A stretch of DNA of 64,000 bases. Source: Sphagnum compactum. Its lineage: Eukaryota; Bryophyta; Sphagnopsida; Sphagnales. Below are positions 1 to 11,989 of the stretch, piece by piece. Within the stretch, counting starts at the first letter, position 1. The number at the start of each line of letters is the position of its first letter. The DNA is taken from assembly GCA_965153455.1 (NCBI GenBank), contig OZ234501.1:9486001-9550000 (forward strand), given 5' to 3'. Both the position numbers and the translations under genes were made by a program. Below the pieces are notes generated by a model. The model saw only the letters and a list, made by a program, of their open reading frames with translations, had not been told where the DNA came from and did no database searches.

Positions 1-1720
1 CATTTTAATAATTCCCCCCAACCCAAAATCATTGCATAATGGAGGCAAGAATTCCTTTAATTGTGATGTTGACTTGTTTTATGAGGAGTTTTGTTGAGCT
101 TATTATTTGTGTGCAAGTGCTAAGGTCAAAAGTTCTTTTGAGTGCACTTAATATTGTATGTTGAGCAGGCATATAGCTGGGCTTTGAATTAGGTATGGAA
201 TAGCAAAAAAGGCCAAAACCTTTAACCATAAAACTAGTTTGAAATTTTTTGAGGTATTCTACCCTACCTTGAAGTTGATACAAAAAAATTCACATGTAAA
301 GGGTCCACGACATATCTCGCAATCTAATTGTCCAAGAACATTTTGTCTTAGGTCATCAAATGTCATGAAATACATGTCATATTATTTCATTTGTATCATG
401 ATTTTGTTTCCATCCTTGTTTAATGGATTGCCTAATCAAGCCCTTTGTGTTTAAGAAGTACAAGTCCAATCTAAAAAACTTGGCATACAAAATAACAAAA
501 AGGTTATCAACCCATGGTATGGAATATTCCCCTAACCATGGATGTGGAAGCCATTGATTATGGGAATATTCTTATGTTCAAGGTTAAGAAACCCAAGCTT
601 TTAAGCAATAGTTTTCATAACCATAGTTTTATGCCAAAGGTTTAAAAGTTTGGGTTTTTAAAGAATATTTTTCATAACCAAAAGCTTTGGTTATCAAGAA
701 TATTTTTTACATGCCCAAGCTTATTAACCCTAGACATAAAGAATATTTCAGAAACCCTAGTTTCTTTGGACCTTAACCATGAGAATATTCACATGATTAA
801 ATTGAGCAAGATAGATTGAACTTTTGTAAATATTTTTTATGAAAGCTTAGGTTATCTGACATGTGGTATTGGAATATTCCCATTAGTAGGGTTTAATTAA
901 GACTTTAAGACAAATAATCATTACTATGATTACTCATGTCTAAATGAACATAAGGACCATTGTGCCCCACTTTTAATTCATTTTCAAAACAAGGTTTCAT
1001 ACTTATCAATTGAATGACATCACAGTTGGCACCATAATTTTTATGTCTCTTTAGTCTTTGTTTAATTTGTCATTTCATTTTTGTGTGCAAGCTAGCAATG
1101 GGTACAATGGTAAAAAACATAACCACCTTGTATTGACCAACCTTGTGCGAGAATACGTAAAATGTACTCTGATTTTTAGGTCTTCCAAGGATTTTTTAAA
1201 TAACACTACTACTTGAGAATCCACTTGTAGTAGTCATAAGTACCTATAATAAATGTCCTTAATGTGCGCAAATACCTACAAGTTCAGTGTTTCTTTCAGA
1301 CAACTATTGTGGTTTTTTCAGTTGAAAAATTGGGAAATTTCTGAAACATTTTTCTTTTGTAATGTGAACTTGACTAATTTTTTTTTAATTTTGAAAAACA
1401 AATCTCCAAATTTTTCATATCAAAAAATTGAAAACAAAAATCATGTACAAGGCATGTTATATGACCCAAAGGTATATATGTAAATTGATTGAATAATATT
1501 TTAAAGACCGAAGGATACAACTTCCCATCTATTTTCAGTTTGTGCCAATGTTGGTGAGGTTATGGTGATTTTTAAATATCATAAGGTTCCTAGCACTAGT
1601 AAAAAAAGATTATGTGAAGTAGAGTTTATGAATATTGGAAATTTGTAATTTTTGTATTTTAATTTTGTTTTAAAAACACAATAGCAGATTTGACGGACAA
1701 ACCATTTGCACCCCCACTAC
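1..1720. other. Gene-free AT-rich stretch
   Basis: I see no coding region. Open frames are short, low in complexity and unlike known proteins. Around 560-760 the words 'aatatt' and 'cataacca' recur irregularly, giving a weakly repetitive texture without a clear unit. Confidence 0.6.
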
Positions 1721-1721
1721 A

Positions 1722-1810
1722 AGTGAAGCTTAATGGTAGAGGGCTAGCAGGGCTTTCACCTGTACACCAGTGGGTTTGAACCCAAAACCTTTTACTTCTT
1801 AGGTCCCTAG
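1722..1810 (+). repeat. tRNA-derived SINE-like fragment
   Basis: An A-box-like word (AGCTTAATGGTAGAGG, 1727-1742) is followed about 30 bp later by a B-box-like word (GGTTTGAACCC, 1773-1783), the spacing of an internal RNA polymerase III promoter. Between them, 'GGCTTTCACC' resembles a tRNA-Glu anticodon region. The acceptor stem does not pair, so this is not a working tRNA gene. A tRNA-derived SINE head is the best reading; no tail or target duplication could be defined. Confidence 0.45.
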
Positions 1811-4800
1811 GTCCTAGACAAGGTTATACCACTAAAACAAATTGTAAATTTATTGTATGGTTGTAGTAGCAATATCTTTTGTAGCTTACCTTGCAAATTG
1901 GATCCTAATGGTGGTATGTTAATGCTTGCACTGGCCAAAGTTGAACTCTGATCTTGGTATGGATTGTTCTAAATTTGCAATTCATTTGTGCACATATATA
2001 CATTTCCCAAATGTGACAATGTTATCAAGTAGAATTACAACTTGTAATGAAACATGAAACATTTTCAAACAACATTGACAATGGTCAAATTTGGAATACA
2101 TCAAGAGGAAATCTATCATAAGTGCTAAAAAGAGGTGTTCATAACTAGCTAACGACCATGTTAATCCCTTGACACATGTTTGCTAGCACATGTTGAGAGC
2201 CTTACAAAGAGAGGTATGGTATGATAGAAAAACATGAACCTTAACCCATGGCTGGTAAGGTATTGAAGGGCCTCTCAAGGACATAGTACCCATGCACACT
2301 AGTACCAAGGGTTTCTTTCATATACGATACCCAACATGTAGGTAGATTATACCCAAGTTTATATTAAGTCCATATTTGGGTCAATTATGATATTTGACCA
2401 ATGCTAATATTTAAAATGATTGTAAGTGGCCTCTTATATACATAAGGTTCCTCCAATTCAATCATCTTGTGATATATGCATAGGGTAAAGCCCAAGTTAC
2501 CAAAATTTATCAAGCATAAAAACTTACTCCAAAATTTTAAGCTTTTTTGTAAAAACAATCCCCTTATGCCCACCAAATATCATAGGGAAAAAATAAAAAT
2601 GAGGGCACGCCTTTCAAAAAAATGCTTCCATTCCACAATAATTAGGTTTTTTGGAATGCATGCCCTTCATGGAAGAAATGTTACACACAATAAGATGCCC
2701 TTCAACTACATAAAAAATTTCAAATAGGTCTTTTTACAAATGTTTAAACTTGTGATGACTCATGTTTTACAAGGGGTAAGGCCAACATTTCTTTTATTAG
2801 TGAATTTAAACTAATTCCCTACCCTAAAACTTGGGCTCCTACTTGTAAGCTTGAAAACAAATGGGATTCTTACATAATTCGGTTAATTACGAGTTTGACA
2901 ATTAAAGTTTTCGTAAAGGAGGTGTCAAAAGCCCACACATGTCACCATCACATAGCTTCCTAGATGCAAATTGGATATGTTAAATACTCCACCTTAAGGT
3001 TTAAAGTTTGCCTCTTTGGCCAATCTTCATCATTGCTTTTGCCAGATCTTCAACATTGATTAAGAGGAGGTTGCCAATGATTCCATTGATATTTGTTCCC
3101 CCTTTGCTGCCACTCTTTATGTACTTTGGCAAGTCATCACCATCGAGTTTTTATGCTTGCATTCATGATGCCCAAAGGGAAAGTTATTGTGAGTAGTGAA
3201 TTACAACAAACACCATTCCAAAAAAGTTGTAGCCTTTAGCTCTCCATGTTCCTTAACTTCTTTAGTAAAATACAACAAACATCGTTCCAGAAATGTTATA
3301 ACCTTTGGCCTTCCAAGTTCCTTAACTTTTCCAATCTTAAATCCTTGTAAGTTGTTGCATAACAAAAATGTGATTAAGTTTTATCCTTGAATGTCAATTA
3401 TTGTTGAACATTGAAACATTGTGTAGTTCATAATTTGTAACGACATTCTAGGATTGGTTTCTTTGATATTAATGGTAGTCCCACCTTCAACCAATCACAA
3501 GTTGATTAAAGAAATCAAGATTGTCTTTAAATAATTAAAGCTTGATATGATACTTCAAGTTCAAGTCTTGATCTAATACTTAAATCTGGACCTTAATACT
3601 TGTAAGGTGTAATCATAATCAAACGAACCAACAAAAAGGGCATTGGACAATGAAAACACTATCAAAATTGGATAAATATTTATGTTTTACCATTTAAAAC
3701 AATGGAAATCATGGTAAGTTGTTCCTTTTTCATTCATATTGCATATTAAAAAATTTAGACAAAAAATCCATTTGATAAAATTTTAAGTTTAAATTACAAT
3801 TTCAAATCTTTGAAAGTGAACACCTATTGCATTGCAAGGAATCAACTTTGCAAAAGACCATCAGAAACACTCATATAATATTTAAAAATTAATGGGAAAA
3901 ATTTAAGAAGACAAACACCTATTAACCACATTCAAAAAACTCTCATACCTTGATATATGTGGAATTTTTAAAACTTCAAAAATTCAAATAACTTTTCAAA
4001 ATTGATCCAAAATTTTAGAACTTCAAAAGTCTTTTACCACATATAAATAGGGTACAATGTTCATGATGTGTTAAGAAAATTTGTAGCTTATTATACAAAA
4101 AACATAAAAAATTAAAAAACTAATTTAAATTTTGATTTAAATTTTTTTCATTTTCAAAAACGAAAATTTAATTTACAAAGAATTAGCACATTTTCAAAAA
4201 TTCATATTCAAAAAAATATCATGTACTTGGAAAATTATAAACATCTATTATTAAAATTTGCAAAAAAAAAATCGTTCAAAAATTCATTTGTATGAAAAAA
4301 TTATTTTCGGGCAAAAATACATGCAATCTTTTTCTAAAATAACATTGTTGGCTCATTGTATTTCATTTGCACCCTACAATGTCTTTGGATTATGGAGGCT
4401 CACTGCATTACCACCCATTTTCAATAATGAGCTTTGAGTTTGGAACATGGAATTGAAACGTAACTTCAACCCTTTAGGATGTTCAATTTTGGAGTTACAA
4501 CTATTGTAGTTAGGGTTTTAATGGTCTACAACTATTGTGTGTAAAGTAAACACACACAACTTAAAAGGCCCTCTTACTTGAACATTTTGTGATTCATGTT
4601 GATTTTGTGCATTTTGTGATTGTCATTGATTTTTTACTTGTGTATTTCAAGTTTCTAGTATAGTAGGTTGTGATTTTCTTTCATGTTAGTCATGGTGAAA
4701 GGTTGGTGACTATGGATATTAGTATGTTACGATATTTGTTGTCGATTGCATAATCTTTATTTTGGAGTCTAAATGCATCATGTTTGTCACTTATCCTCAC

Positions 4801-4925
4801 CATGTTGCCAAGATCTTTTAAATAATTTCAAACACAATTTTTTTTTCTAATTGTATCCCAATTCATGCCTTACCTGTGATGTTACCTATAACCAAAGTCC
4901 TAAAGTTGATATTGATCGTCTCATT
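1811..4925. other. Gene-free AT-rich stretch
   Basis: Short open frames only, none recognisable. The part from about 3700 to 4330 is especially A/T-rich. The only ordered structure I found is the 69-bp duplication at 3202-3339. Confidence 0.55.
3202..3339. repeat. 69-bp tandem duplication
   Basis: Two adjacent copies begin with 'tacaacaaac' at 3202 and 3271. They share 'gttcca', a variant of 'ttgtagccttt' and 'gttccttaactt', with scattered substitutions, so the duplication is not recent. Confidence 0.6.
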
Positions 4926-4929
4926 ATTG

Positions 4930-6440
4930 ATTCAATCCAAGTAGAAGTTGAATTAGAGAACAATAAGAAATGGAAAAAAATGTATGAAATGAATTATTGT
5001 TTCCAAAATGCATGGGTTGCAAAGTTACCTTGGGCAAATTAGTGGTGGTTGTTGATGGGAGGGTGCATAAGGTGACATGCAAGGTCTACAACACGATTGA
5101 AAAGTGTGATAAGCTTTTGGTATCGAAATTAAAGTCTTTGTGAAAACATGTTGATCAAAGAAAAACAACTACTATAATTCCTAATGCGACAATAGTAGGG
5201 GAACATTATTTTTTGAAAACAAAAAAACATGTGTTCAATGAATGCTTATATGTGTCAAGGGGTAGGGATTTTATGGTGCAATAGGTAACTACATATATTG
5301 CGATAGAGAGAAACAAAAAGCCTATTAAGTTTGCAATCATCTTTCATTTATTTTCTCACGGTAGGTCCATGACAAAATATGAACAAATGTAATCTTTCTT
5401 TGTTTTTTTGAAGTGCTTAACCATCCATCCAAGCATTTGAGTGATTATGTTAGTTGGGTGATTATTGAAAGTTTACATCGAGTTGTGTTGGTTGCCACTG
5501 AAGAAAGAAATATGGTTTTGAATTTTTCGTCACTTTTTGCAAATGAATTAATTACAATCAATAACCAAAGCTAGATTTCCATCCACTATTATTTGGTGGT
5601 AATTTGACACATGTGCATGTATTACTTGCATTTGAGTGATTGGTTGAAGGTTAGATTACCATTAATATCAAAGTTGTCATTTTTTTCCTCTAATGAAATT
5701 TGGTGATTTGTTTGAAAGTCAAATTTCATAATGTCTAATGTGTTTAAAAGTTGATGGTGCTTTGACATTTCAAAGGAATTATTGTTTTAATGAGGATTGA
5801 GCAAGCGCCTTACCTCATTAGGATCCTTTGTTTGGCACAAAAAAACAACCCTGTAGTTCAAAGCCACAATGCCCATGGTTTCCAAATTGGAGGATCTCCT
5901 TCAAACATTATATGGATTTTTTTTTTCTAGTTCCCCAAAATGATATCTTGAATTCACCAAGCTTGTTGAAATTGTAGAAATTAAAGGATTGAAGGTACTT
6001 TAGAATGTGAAAACATGATGGATTAACATGCTTCAACCCTTGTACTCTTTCCCAACACGCTTCAAAGCCAATTTGTTAAATTTATGTGACATTGATACAA
6101 TCATGGGCTTGTCATATATTTGGCCTATGTTAGAATCTATTAATGCTTTGATGAAGTGTGTGCATGTTAGAAATGTTTTTGTTTCTGACTAAATTGATGA
6201 TGCCAAAGTTTGCCATGTAGACCTTTACAAAATGTATGGAGACTCAAACACCTCCTTCTAAGGGGCAAATTTTTTGAAGTTTATTGATGCGATTGTAAAC
6301 ACATCTTGTAAAATTGTGCAAGATTGAGTAACTGACTTGAATAATGGCATGAAACACTTGGCCTTTTGGATTATGGGACAATCCCACATGATTCATTTTT
6401 TTAATCCTTTGACTAGAATCCATTTTCTGATTCTTTGTGA
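4930..6440 (+). pseudogene. Decayed hAT-type transposase (BED-finger/DUF4371-like family)
   Basis: Pieces in the plus frames, broken by stops and small shifts, line up in the order expected for a family of plant hAT-type transposases. The N-terminal part reads NAWVAKLPWAN then GRVHKVTCKVYNTIEKCDKL (about 4996-5114), where the Cys and following residues look like a BED-type zinc finger with the second Cys lost. GEHYFLKTKKHV follows (about 5200). Later come HPSKHLSDYVSWVIIESLH (about 5426-5484), a segment resembling the end of the RNase-H-like core (SSPK, FTKLVEI, NVKT, about 5930-6040) and LCDIDTIMGLSYIWPMLESI (about 6080-6140). Many in-frame stops rule out function. The family call comes from remembered similarity of the segment order; terminal inverted repeats were not found. 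It could also be a relic of a domesticated zinc-finger protein of the same family. Confidence 0.6.
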
Positions 6441-7482
6441 GGGCTTTGAAGCAACTATCTTAATTATAAAAACCTAATCCATTATTAAATGTGATTTGTT
6501 GATCATTGAGTTGAAATTTATGTTTCCGAACCATGAATTAATGAATGTTCTTTGAGGTCATTTACTCACAATATTGATTATAACCAAATTGTGATGCCAT
6601 TTTTGTAGTTCATTCGAGCTTGATCAAATGACATTATTGTACACCAAAGAAACTTGGTACATGTAGTTCATGGATTTTTAAGTTGCTTTCAAAGGAACAT
6701 CTAGTTCATGGATTTTGCTTGGGGGAGGGTGTCGCCATATTTATGCCTACTGGCTGCAATTTTAAGAGTTCCTTCACATAATGTCACTAACCTGGAGCTA
6801 AGCTGGGAAAGGAAAATTGAACTTAGAGCATCTCCAATGGCCTTGGGTGAAGGAGCACCCATGTTGGTACCATGGTAAAATTTCCAAAATCCATTTAAAT
6901 TATTTGTAAAATGTCACATACTTGCAATAAATCAGGGACTCTGAGTTCAAATCTAACATTTCTTGGGCTTAATATGGCCACTAAGATGCTTCACTCAAAA
7001 AAGGTCAAGGTATGAACATGGGTGCTGGTTCACCATGAACGAAGAAAAGAATGGTTAAAACTCGCAATTATCAAAGAATGAGCTAGGAACCAGCGACAAC
7101 AAGAGGGTCCTAGCTAGAGGGGCTAAATAAAATTAACTAGCTAGGTAGCCTTGTCACCCCTTGAATTGGATGAACAACTATTTACCTGCCTTGCCAAACT
7201 AGAGGAGGACTGTGGAACCCAAGCTTGCAAGCAGTTGAATTCATCCACAATTTATGGTCTAACTTGAAAAGCTCCATCTATGGGTGTGATAGTGGGCCTT
7301 CTTACACGTTTGTTGACAAGTAGTCAACCCCCTTGTTTCCCTCACACGTTTCTTTAATTTTTTAATTTTTAATTGTTTAAAATATTTTTTTTTATTTTTT
7401 TAAAATTAAAAAAAATTCCGGGTCAATAGAAGAGAATCCAATTTGAAAGTAATAGCAGCCATTGCAGCATCTGCTTTAAGCA
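6441..7482. other. No gene seen
   Basis: AT-rich with a mixed patch at 6830-7330 that has higher G+C, but no reading frame I can support. A homopolymer-rich T/A stretch lies at 7350-7415. Confidence 0.5.
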
Positions 7483-7483
7483 G

Positions 7484-8266
7484 GGAATTTCCAAATTAAC
7501 AAGAAGTCAATTTCAAAAACCATGGGATATCCAATTCTATTGACCACCTCGGTATACCAGCACCCACCAGCACACCATGAAGGATGAATGGTAAGTGGTC
7601 AGGAAACAGTTTTCTGTTGGGTTCCAGTTCCCTATTAGCTAACCATGGTGATTAGCTCAGTTGCCTTTTTTTTTCTTTTTTTACTACCTACCCACTAACA
7701 ACCCACAAGCAGGTTGTTATTAGGTAGGTAGTAAATACAGCAATTACCTATATATAAACCATCTAGTTAGTTAACAAGTAATTACCTATTTTCCCTACCT
7801 ATCTACCTATATATGAGACCTATTTCTTACAGAATTAGTTACCAAGGTGAAATCAAATATTAACTCAAGTTGAGGTTGATTCGCAACTGAGTTATAACAG
7901 GCATCCAGTGGATGGATGGTACGCTGGTGGGTGTTGGTTTGATTGTGGCCAATTTCCAATTCCTGAATTTCAAAGGGAACATGGGGTCTCCGGTGAGACC
8001 GAATTTTCAAAAACGAACTAAATGTCAATTTCAAAAACCATGGGGGCGGGGGATGGGTCCCATTGCGAAATTTCAAAGGGAACATGGGGTCTCTGGTGAG
8101 ACCAAATTTTCAAAACGAACAAAAAGTCAATTTCAAAAACCATGGGGGGGGGGGGGACGATGGGCGGGTCCCATTCGTGAATTTCAAAGTGAACATGGGG
8201 TCTTTTGGGTCCCAGGGAATTTTCCAAACTAACAAATTGTCAAATTTCAAAAACCATGGGAATCTA
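7484..8266. repeat. ~103-bp tandem repeat, three units plus an outlying partial unit
   Basis: Three units are anchored by 'tttcaaag' at 7968, 8071 and 8182. Each contains 'gaacatggggtct', 'caaattttc' or a variant, and 'atttcaaaaaccatggg'. A further partial unit with 'gtcaatttcaaaaaccatgg' lies 450 bp upstream at about 7484-7528. The third unit is longer because of a 12-13 base G run (8144-8157). Open frames on both strands across this block are by-products of the repeat. The GGTCTC/GAGACC pair inside each unit forms a short palindrome. Confidence 0.75.
7683..7732. repeat. Fold-back, 21-bp arms with 8-base loop
   Basis: Arm 7683-7703 pairs with arm 7712-7732 with two mismatches. The arm core is ACTACCTACC against GGTAGGTAGT. 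The flanks (7733-7815) continue with related 'ctacctat' words, so it may arise from a short degenerate repeat. Confidence 0.65.
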
Positions 8267-8340
8267 ATAATTCTCAACTTTGGAGTCCAGACATGCGGAA
8301 ATCAGGCATGACTTTTCAAGTTTGAACTGCAGCTAACTAA

Positions 8341-8738
8341 GGCCCGCTTCACACTAGGAGTCGGGGCCAATGTTCAACCCAAATCTAGCATTCCTATTGT
8401 GTGCAAAAGTTGAAATCAGCCTCAAGGGCGCTTTACACTAGGAGTCAAGGGCTCAAATAGAAAAAAGAATTATTTTCAATCTGCCCCAACTTACTAATAA
8501 ATGCGGAACTTTATAGGGGCCTTGTATTGGCCCCCAAGGCTGCAAAAAAGGATACCCTCAAATTTGGGAGGCCAATTTGCAACACTTGGGGCCATTGTTC
8601 CGGCATTTATTAATATCCTGACATCAATGTTCTAGCATTTATTAGGTAGTAACTTGGGGGCCAAAATTTGCAACCCAAAAACGCTCAAAGTTGGCCCCAA
8701 GTTTTTTTTTGGGCCCGACTCCTCGTGTAAAGCGGGCC
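8341..8738. mobile_element. PIF/Harbinger-type MITE (Tourist-like), 398 bp
   Basis: Terminal inverted repeats of 26 bp match at 23 positions: the left begins GGCCCGCTTCACACTAGGAG (8341) and the right end, read on the minus strand from 8738, begins GGCCCGCTTTACACGAGGAG. The element is bounded by the trinucleotide TAA on both sides (8338-8340 and 8739-8741), the target duplication typical of PIF/Harbinger. An extra copy of the terminal motif sits about 86 bp inside the left end (near 8427), suggesting an end duplication. Inner arms around 8483-8505 and 8633-8660 are also complementary. There is no transposase, so it is non-autonomous. Confidence 0.75.
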
Positions 8739-8744
8739 TAACTT

Positions 8745-8980
8745 GCTTGCTACATACGTGCTAAATTGCCAAGTTAACTTAATTTCATTTTGCTATTTTG
8801 CCAACTTCATGGTTCCTATTTTGCCAAGTGCATTTGCGAAGTCTACTTTGCCAAAAGTCTGGTTCCACATCCCACTTTAGCCATTTGTCAAGTTCACATT
8901 GCCAAGTTGCCAAGTCCATATTTGCCAAATTGCCAATACCAAATCGCCAAATCACTAACTCCACATCATAAATTTTTTTA
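8745..8980. repeat. Degenerate short-motif repeat (TTTGCCAAGT-like)
   Basis: Variants of 'tttgccaa(g/a)t' recur about every 10-20 bases, for example near 8770, 8798, 8820, 8850, 8900 and 8930. No long unit and no conserved frame are visible. Confidence 0.6.
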
Positions 8981-11360
8981 AGGATACCCAATGCCAACCC
9001 CCCCCCCCCCCCAAAGACCACCCAATTTTCGGTTGCATAATGAAGGGCTTAAACATCTTTTTCTTGGCATGGTGGCTAGAAAATGGGGTGGGGAGGAGTT
9101 TTCATTTTCACATGGCAGATGTCAAAATGGGGTCAACTTGGACGCTAATTGTAGACATACCCATATTCATCCTGCCATGCCAATTTGAGGCAATTTTCAC
9201 ATGCTGCCCAATGAAGGTTCAAACTTTTTTTTTTCTCTCTTTTCTTGGGGGCAGAGGGAGGGTGTGGTGTATTTGCTTTTTATGGCTCTTTAGAGCTTGA
9301 GACTAGCCCTTTCAAGTAGACGTAGAAAATTTGGCAATTTTTTTTACTATTTTTTCTCACTTTGGCAACTAAAATCTTCAACAATCACTTCATTTTCAAA
9401 TTTTCGATTTTTAATTTGGTTTTTTCTGACAAAATTCTGATAGTAGAAAAAAAAAAGGTCGGTGTGGCCTATGTCATTGAGCACACATTGTAAGTTCATA
9501 ATGTAGTAATGTCCAATATAAAAAAAAGTGCCCAAATTTTGATATCTCCTACACCATAGGTCTGAAAATTACGAAAACCCCTTGGTGCACCCACCCACAC
9601 TCGCCAAGGGCTTTCCCATGGTATCAAAAGTTCTAAGTTCAAGTTTTGATTTTTATTGAATTTTTATTGATAGATAGAAAAACTCAAAAATTCAACAACT
9701 CCTGCATTGTGGGTCTAAACATTACAAAATCACATCTGAGCACTCCTACTACTCATCCAGTGCTGCCCGGCGGTACCAAGAAAAACACAGCTGGGGGCCC
9801 CATGGTTGGGAAAGATTATGAATCTCATAATCTGCTACATGTGGTTCAAGGGAGAACCTTAATCATCCAACACTAATAATCTCCAATTTTATCTTAATGT
9901 AAAGGACAATACTTTGCCAATTCGTAGAATTTTCAGGTGTTTTAAATTGCAGAATCGGCATTGTAGATTCTCTCATTTCCGGCCTAATTTTTGCTAATTA
10001 CGACCTACCTATGGCCCTTTATGCCAAAGAACACAAGTCGGGCATGTAGTAGTTACTCATCGGAGGGCTTTAAATAGAAGATGTAGGTGTTTCATAATTA
10101 TGTAATTTAGTTTCTATTTTCAATTGTTTGATCAATGGATGACAAAGTAAATATTCAAGTCTCCAATTAATATGGTTGGAGAATTCCTATGGATTTTTAA
10201 AATTATATTTTCTAAAATAGAAATGAAAACAATTGTGTTCATTTGTGGTGGTTTACAAATTACAATTATATACAAATTTTTTCATGTGTTTCTATTGGAA
10301 AGAAAAATAAACAATTCAAGACCTAGATTTGTTATTGAAAATGTATGGGATAAAAACATTATTGTATGATAAAACATCATAGTGCCATAGCCATTATAAC
10401 ATGATAAAATGTTAAATTTGTATGGGATAACATGTAAATTTCTTGATGTATTTGAATATTTTTGGATTTTTGTTTCATTTAAAAAAAATATATGTGATGC
10501 AAATAAATTAAAATATTTAAGAATGTATTGGAAATGTAATTTTAAAGAATGAATATTTGAAAATTGTATGACAATAAGTTCTTTACGATAAAACTTTAAA
10601 TATGCAATTGTTTGAAGGTGGTAAATTTCTTCTTGTGCAAACAAATCTACTAAAAGTTTTTGTTTGACAATGAAAAAAGTAAATATAAATGTTCTTTTTA
10701 ATGGATTCAACATGATGTTATATATGTTAAGTCATGATTCATTACACCACTTGGATCAAATGCAAGACGATAAAACATTAATCCTTGTTAAGTGAAAGCA
10801 CACTAAGCCCCCCAAAAATGGTAGTCATAATTTTATTTTTTTTGCATTTAATTTCTAGGGTAACATATGGACAACACATTTTGAATTAATGTTTGCTTGT
10901 TTTAAGTATATTTAATTTATTTTAGACTTAATCTAATCAATTATTTTGAAAAATTTGACAAACATCGAAGAATTTGAACATATGGAATATATTTGTGACA
11001 AAATACACAAGAACACATTTTGGGGTTTTGCACCTTGCCTTTATGACTATGTATGTATTAGTTAAAAAGGACATTTGTGACTAATGACTATTGAGTTGTT
11101 AACCCATGTTGTTTCATCTATTTAGTCACAAAGGACATATAGTTGCAAAGCCCAATCGTCTTATCAATTAAACATTTTTTATTTTTTTATAATATTAAAA
11201 TTCCATGTCATCATTAACCTTGGTTTGACATGTAAAGTGCATGCCACATCAACCTAGTCATTTACTCAACTAAAAGTTACAAAAGATGTTTTAATAAATT
11301 GATGACATGTGTTAAAAATCTATAAACACATGTTCAATTAGGAGTCATCACACATGAACA
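8981..11360. other. No gene seen
   Basis: Contains a C run at 8999-9012 and several T or A runs. Open frames (the longest about 143 codons on the minus strand at 10282-10713) are extremely AT-rich and match nothing I know. Confidence 0.5.
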
Positions 11361-11364
11361 AAAA

Positions 11365-11985
11365 TCAACATAGCTTAGCCTAGGTAGCTTAGGTAGCTAA
11401 CCTAGCCAAAAGTCAACCTAACTTAGCCTAGGTAGTGTAGGCTACCTTAGTCCAAATGGCCTAGGTTAACAAACCTTGGCCCCTTAGCCTAAGTAGCCTA
11501 TATTAGGCTACTTAACTTAAGTTAAGTGGCTTAGGTATCATAAGTTTTAAGAACAAAAATTTGAAACCCTGACCTCCACTTTGGGGTTCAAGTCCTCATC
11601 CATTGCACTACAACATTTTTTAATATTGTAACTATTAAACACAAAATTATAGAGATCAAGAACTCAAATTAAATTAGGCCACCCTAGGTTGACAGAGGTA
11701 AACCTACCTATTACCTACCAACCTAATCTAGGTGAACCTAAACCTTCTTAGGTTGACTTAGGATGAGTTAAGTAGGTCAATTTAATCTACCTTCAAGCCT
11801 ACCTAGGTTAACATAGGCCTCCTTATGCTAAAAGTAAATTAATTTAGTCTATCCTAGCTAGGTCTACTTAGGCCCTAGGCTAGATTTAAATTAAGCTAAG
11901 GTAGATTTAGCTAGTTTAGACTTGAATTAAGTAAGCTAATCCAGGGTAGATTTAAATTAAATTAGACTAATCTAGTTTAGACATA
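11365..11985. repeat. Degenerate CCTAGGTTA-type repeat
   Basis: Words such as 'cctaggta', 'ttaggctac' and 'aacctaggt' recur throughout in both orientations, with a SINE-like piece in the middle (11559-11610). The texture resembles the 10-bp repeat tracts later in the window but is less regular. Confidence 0.6.
11556..11612 (-). repeat. Possible second tRNA-derived SINE-like piece
   Basis: On the minus strand an A-box-like word (TAGTGCAATGGATGAGG, 11594-11610) precedes a B-box-like word (AGGGTTTCAAAT, 11559-11570) at tRNA-like spacing. It does not fold as a full tRNA. Short and uncertain. Confidence 0.3.
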
Positions 11986-11989
11986 GATG

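Noticed and set aside
7807-8311. Open frames of up to 106 codons on both strands
   Set aside because: They arise from the 103-bp tandem repeat and a G run; the peptides repeat with the DNA unit and resemble no protein.
10282-10713. 143-codon minus-strand frame
   Set aside because: Its length is expected by chance at this AT content; Phe, Ile, Leu and Asn dominate and no domain is visible.
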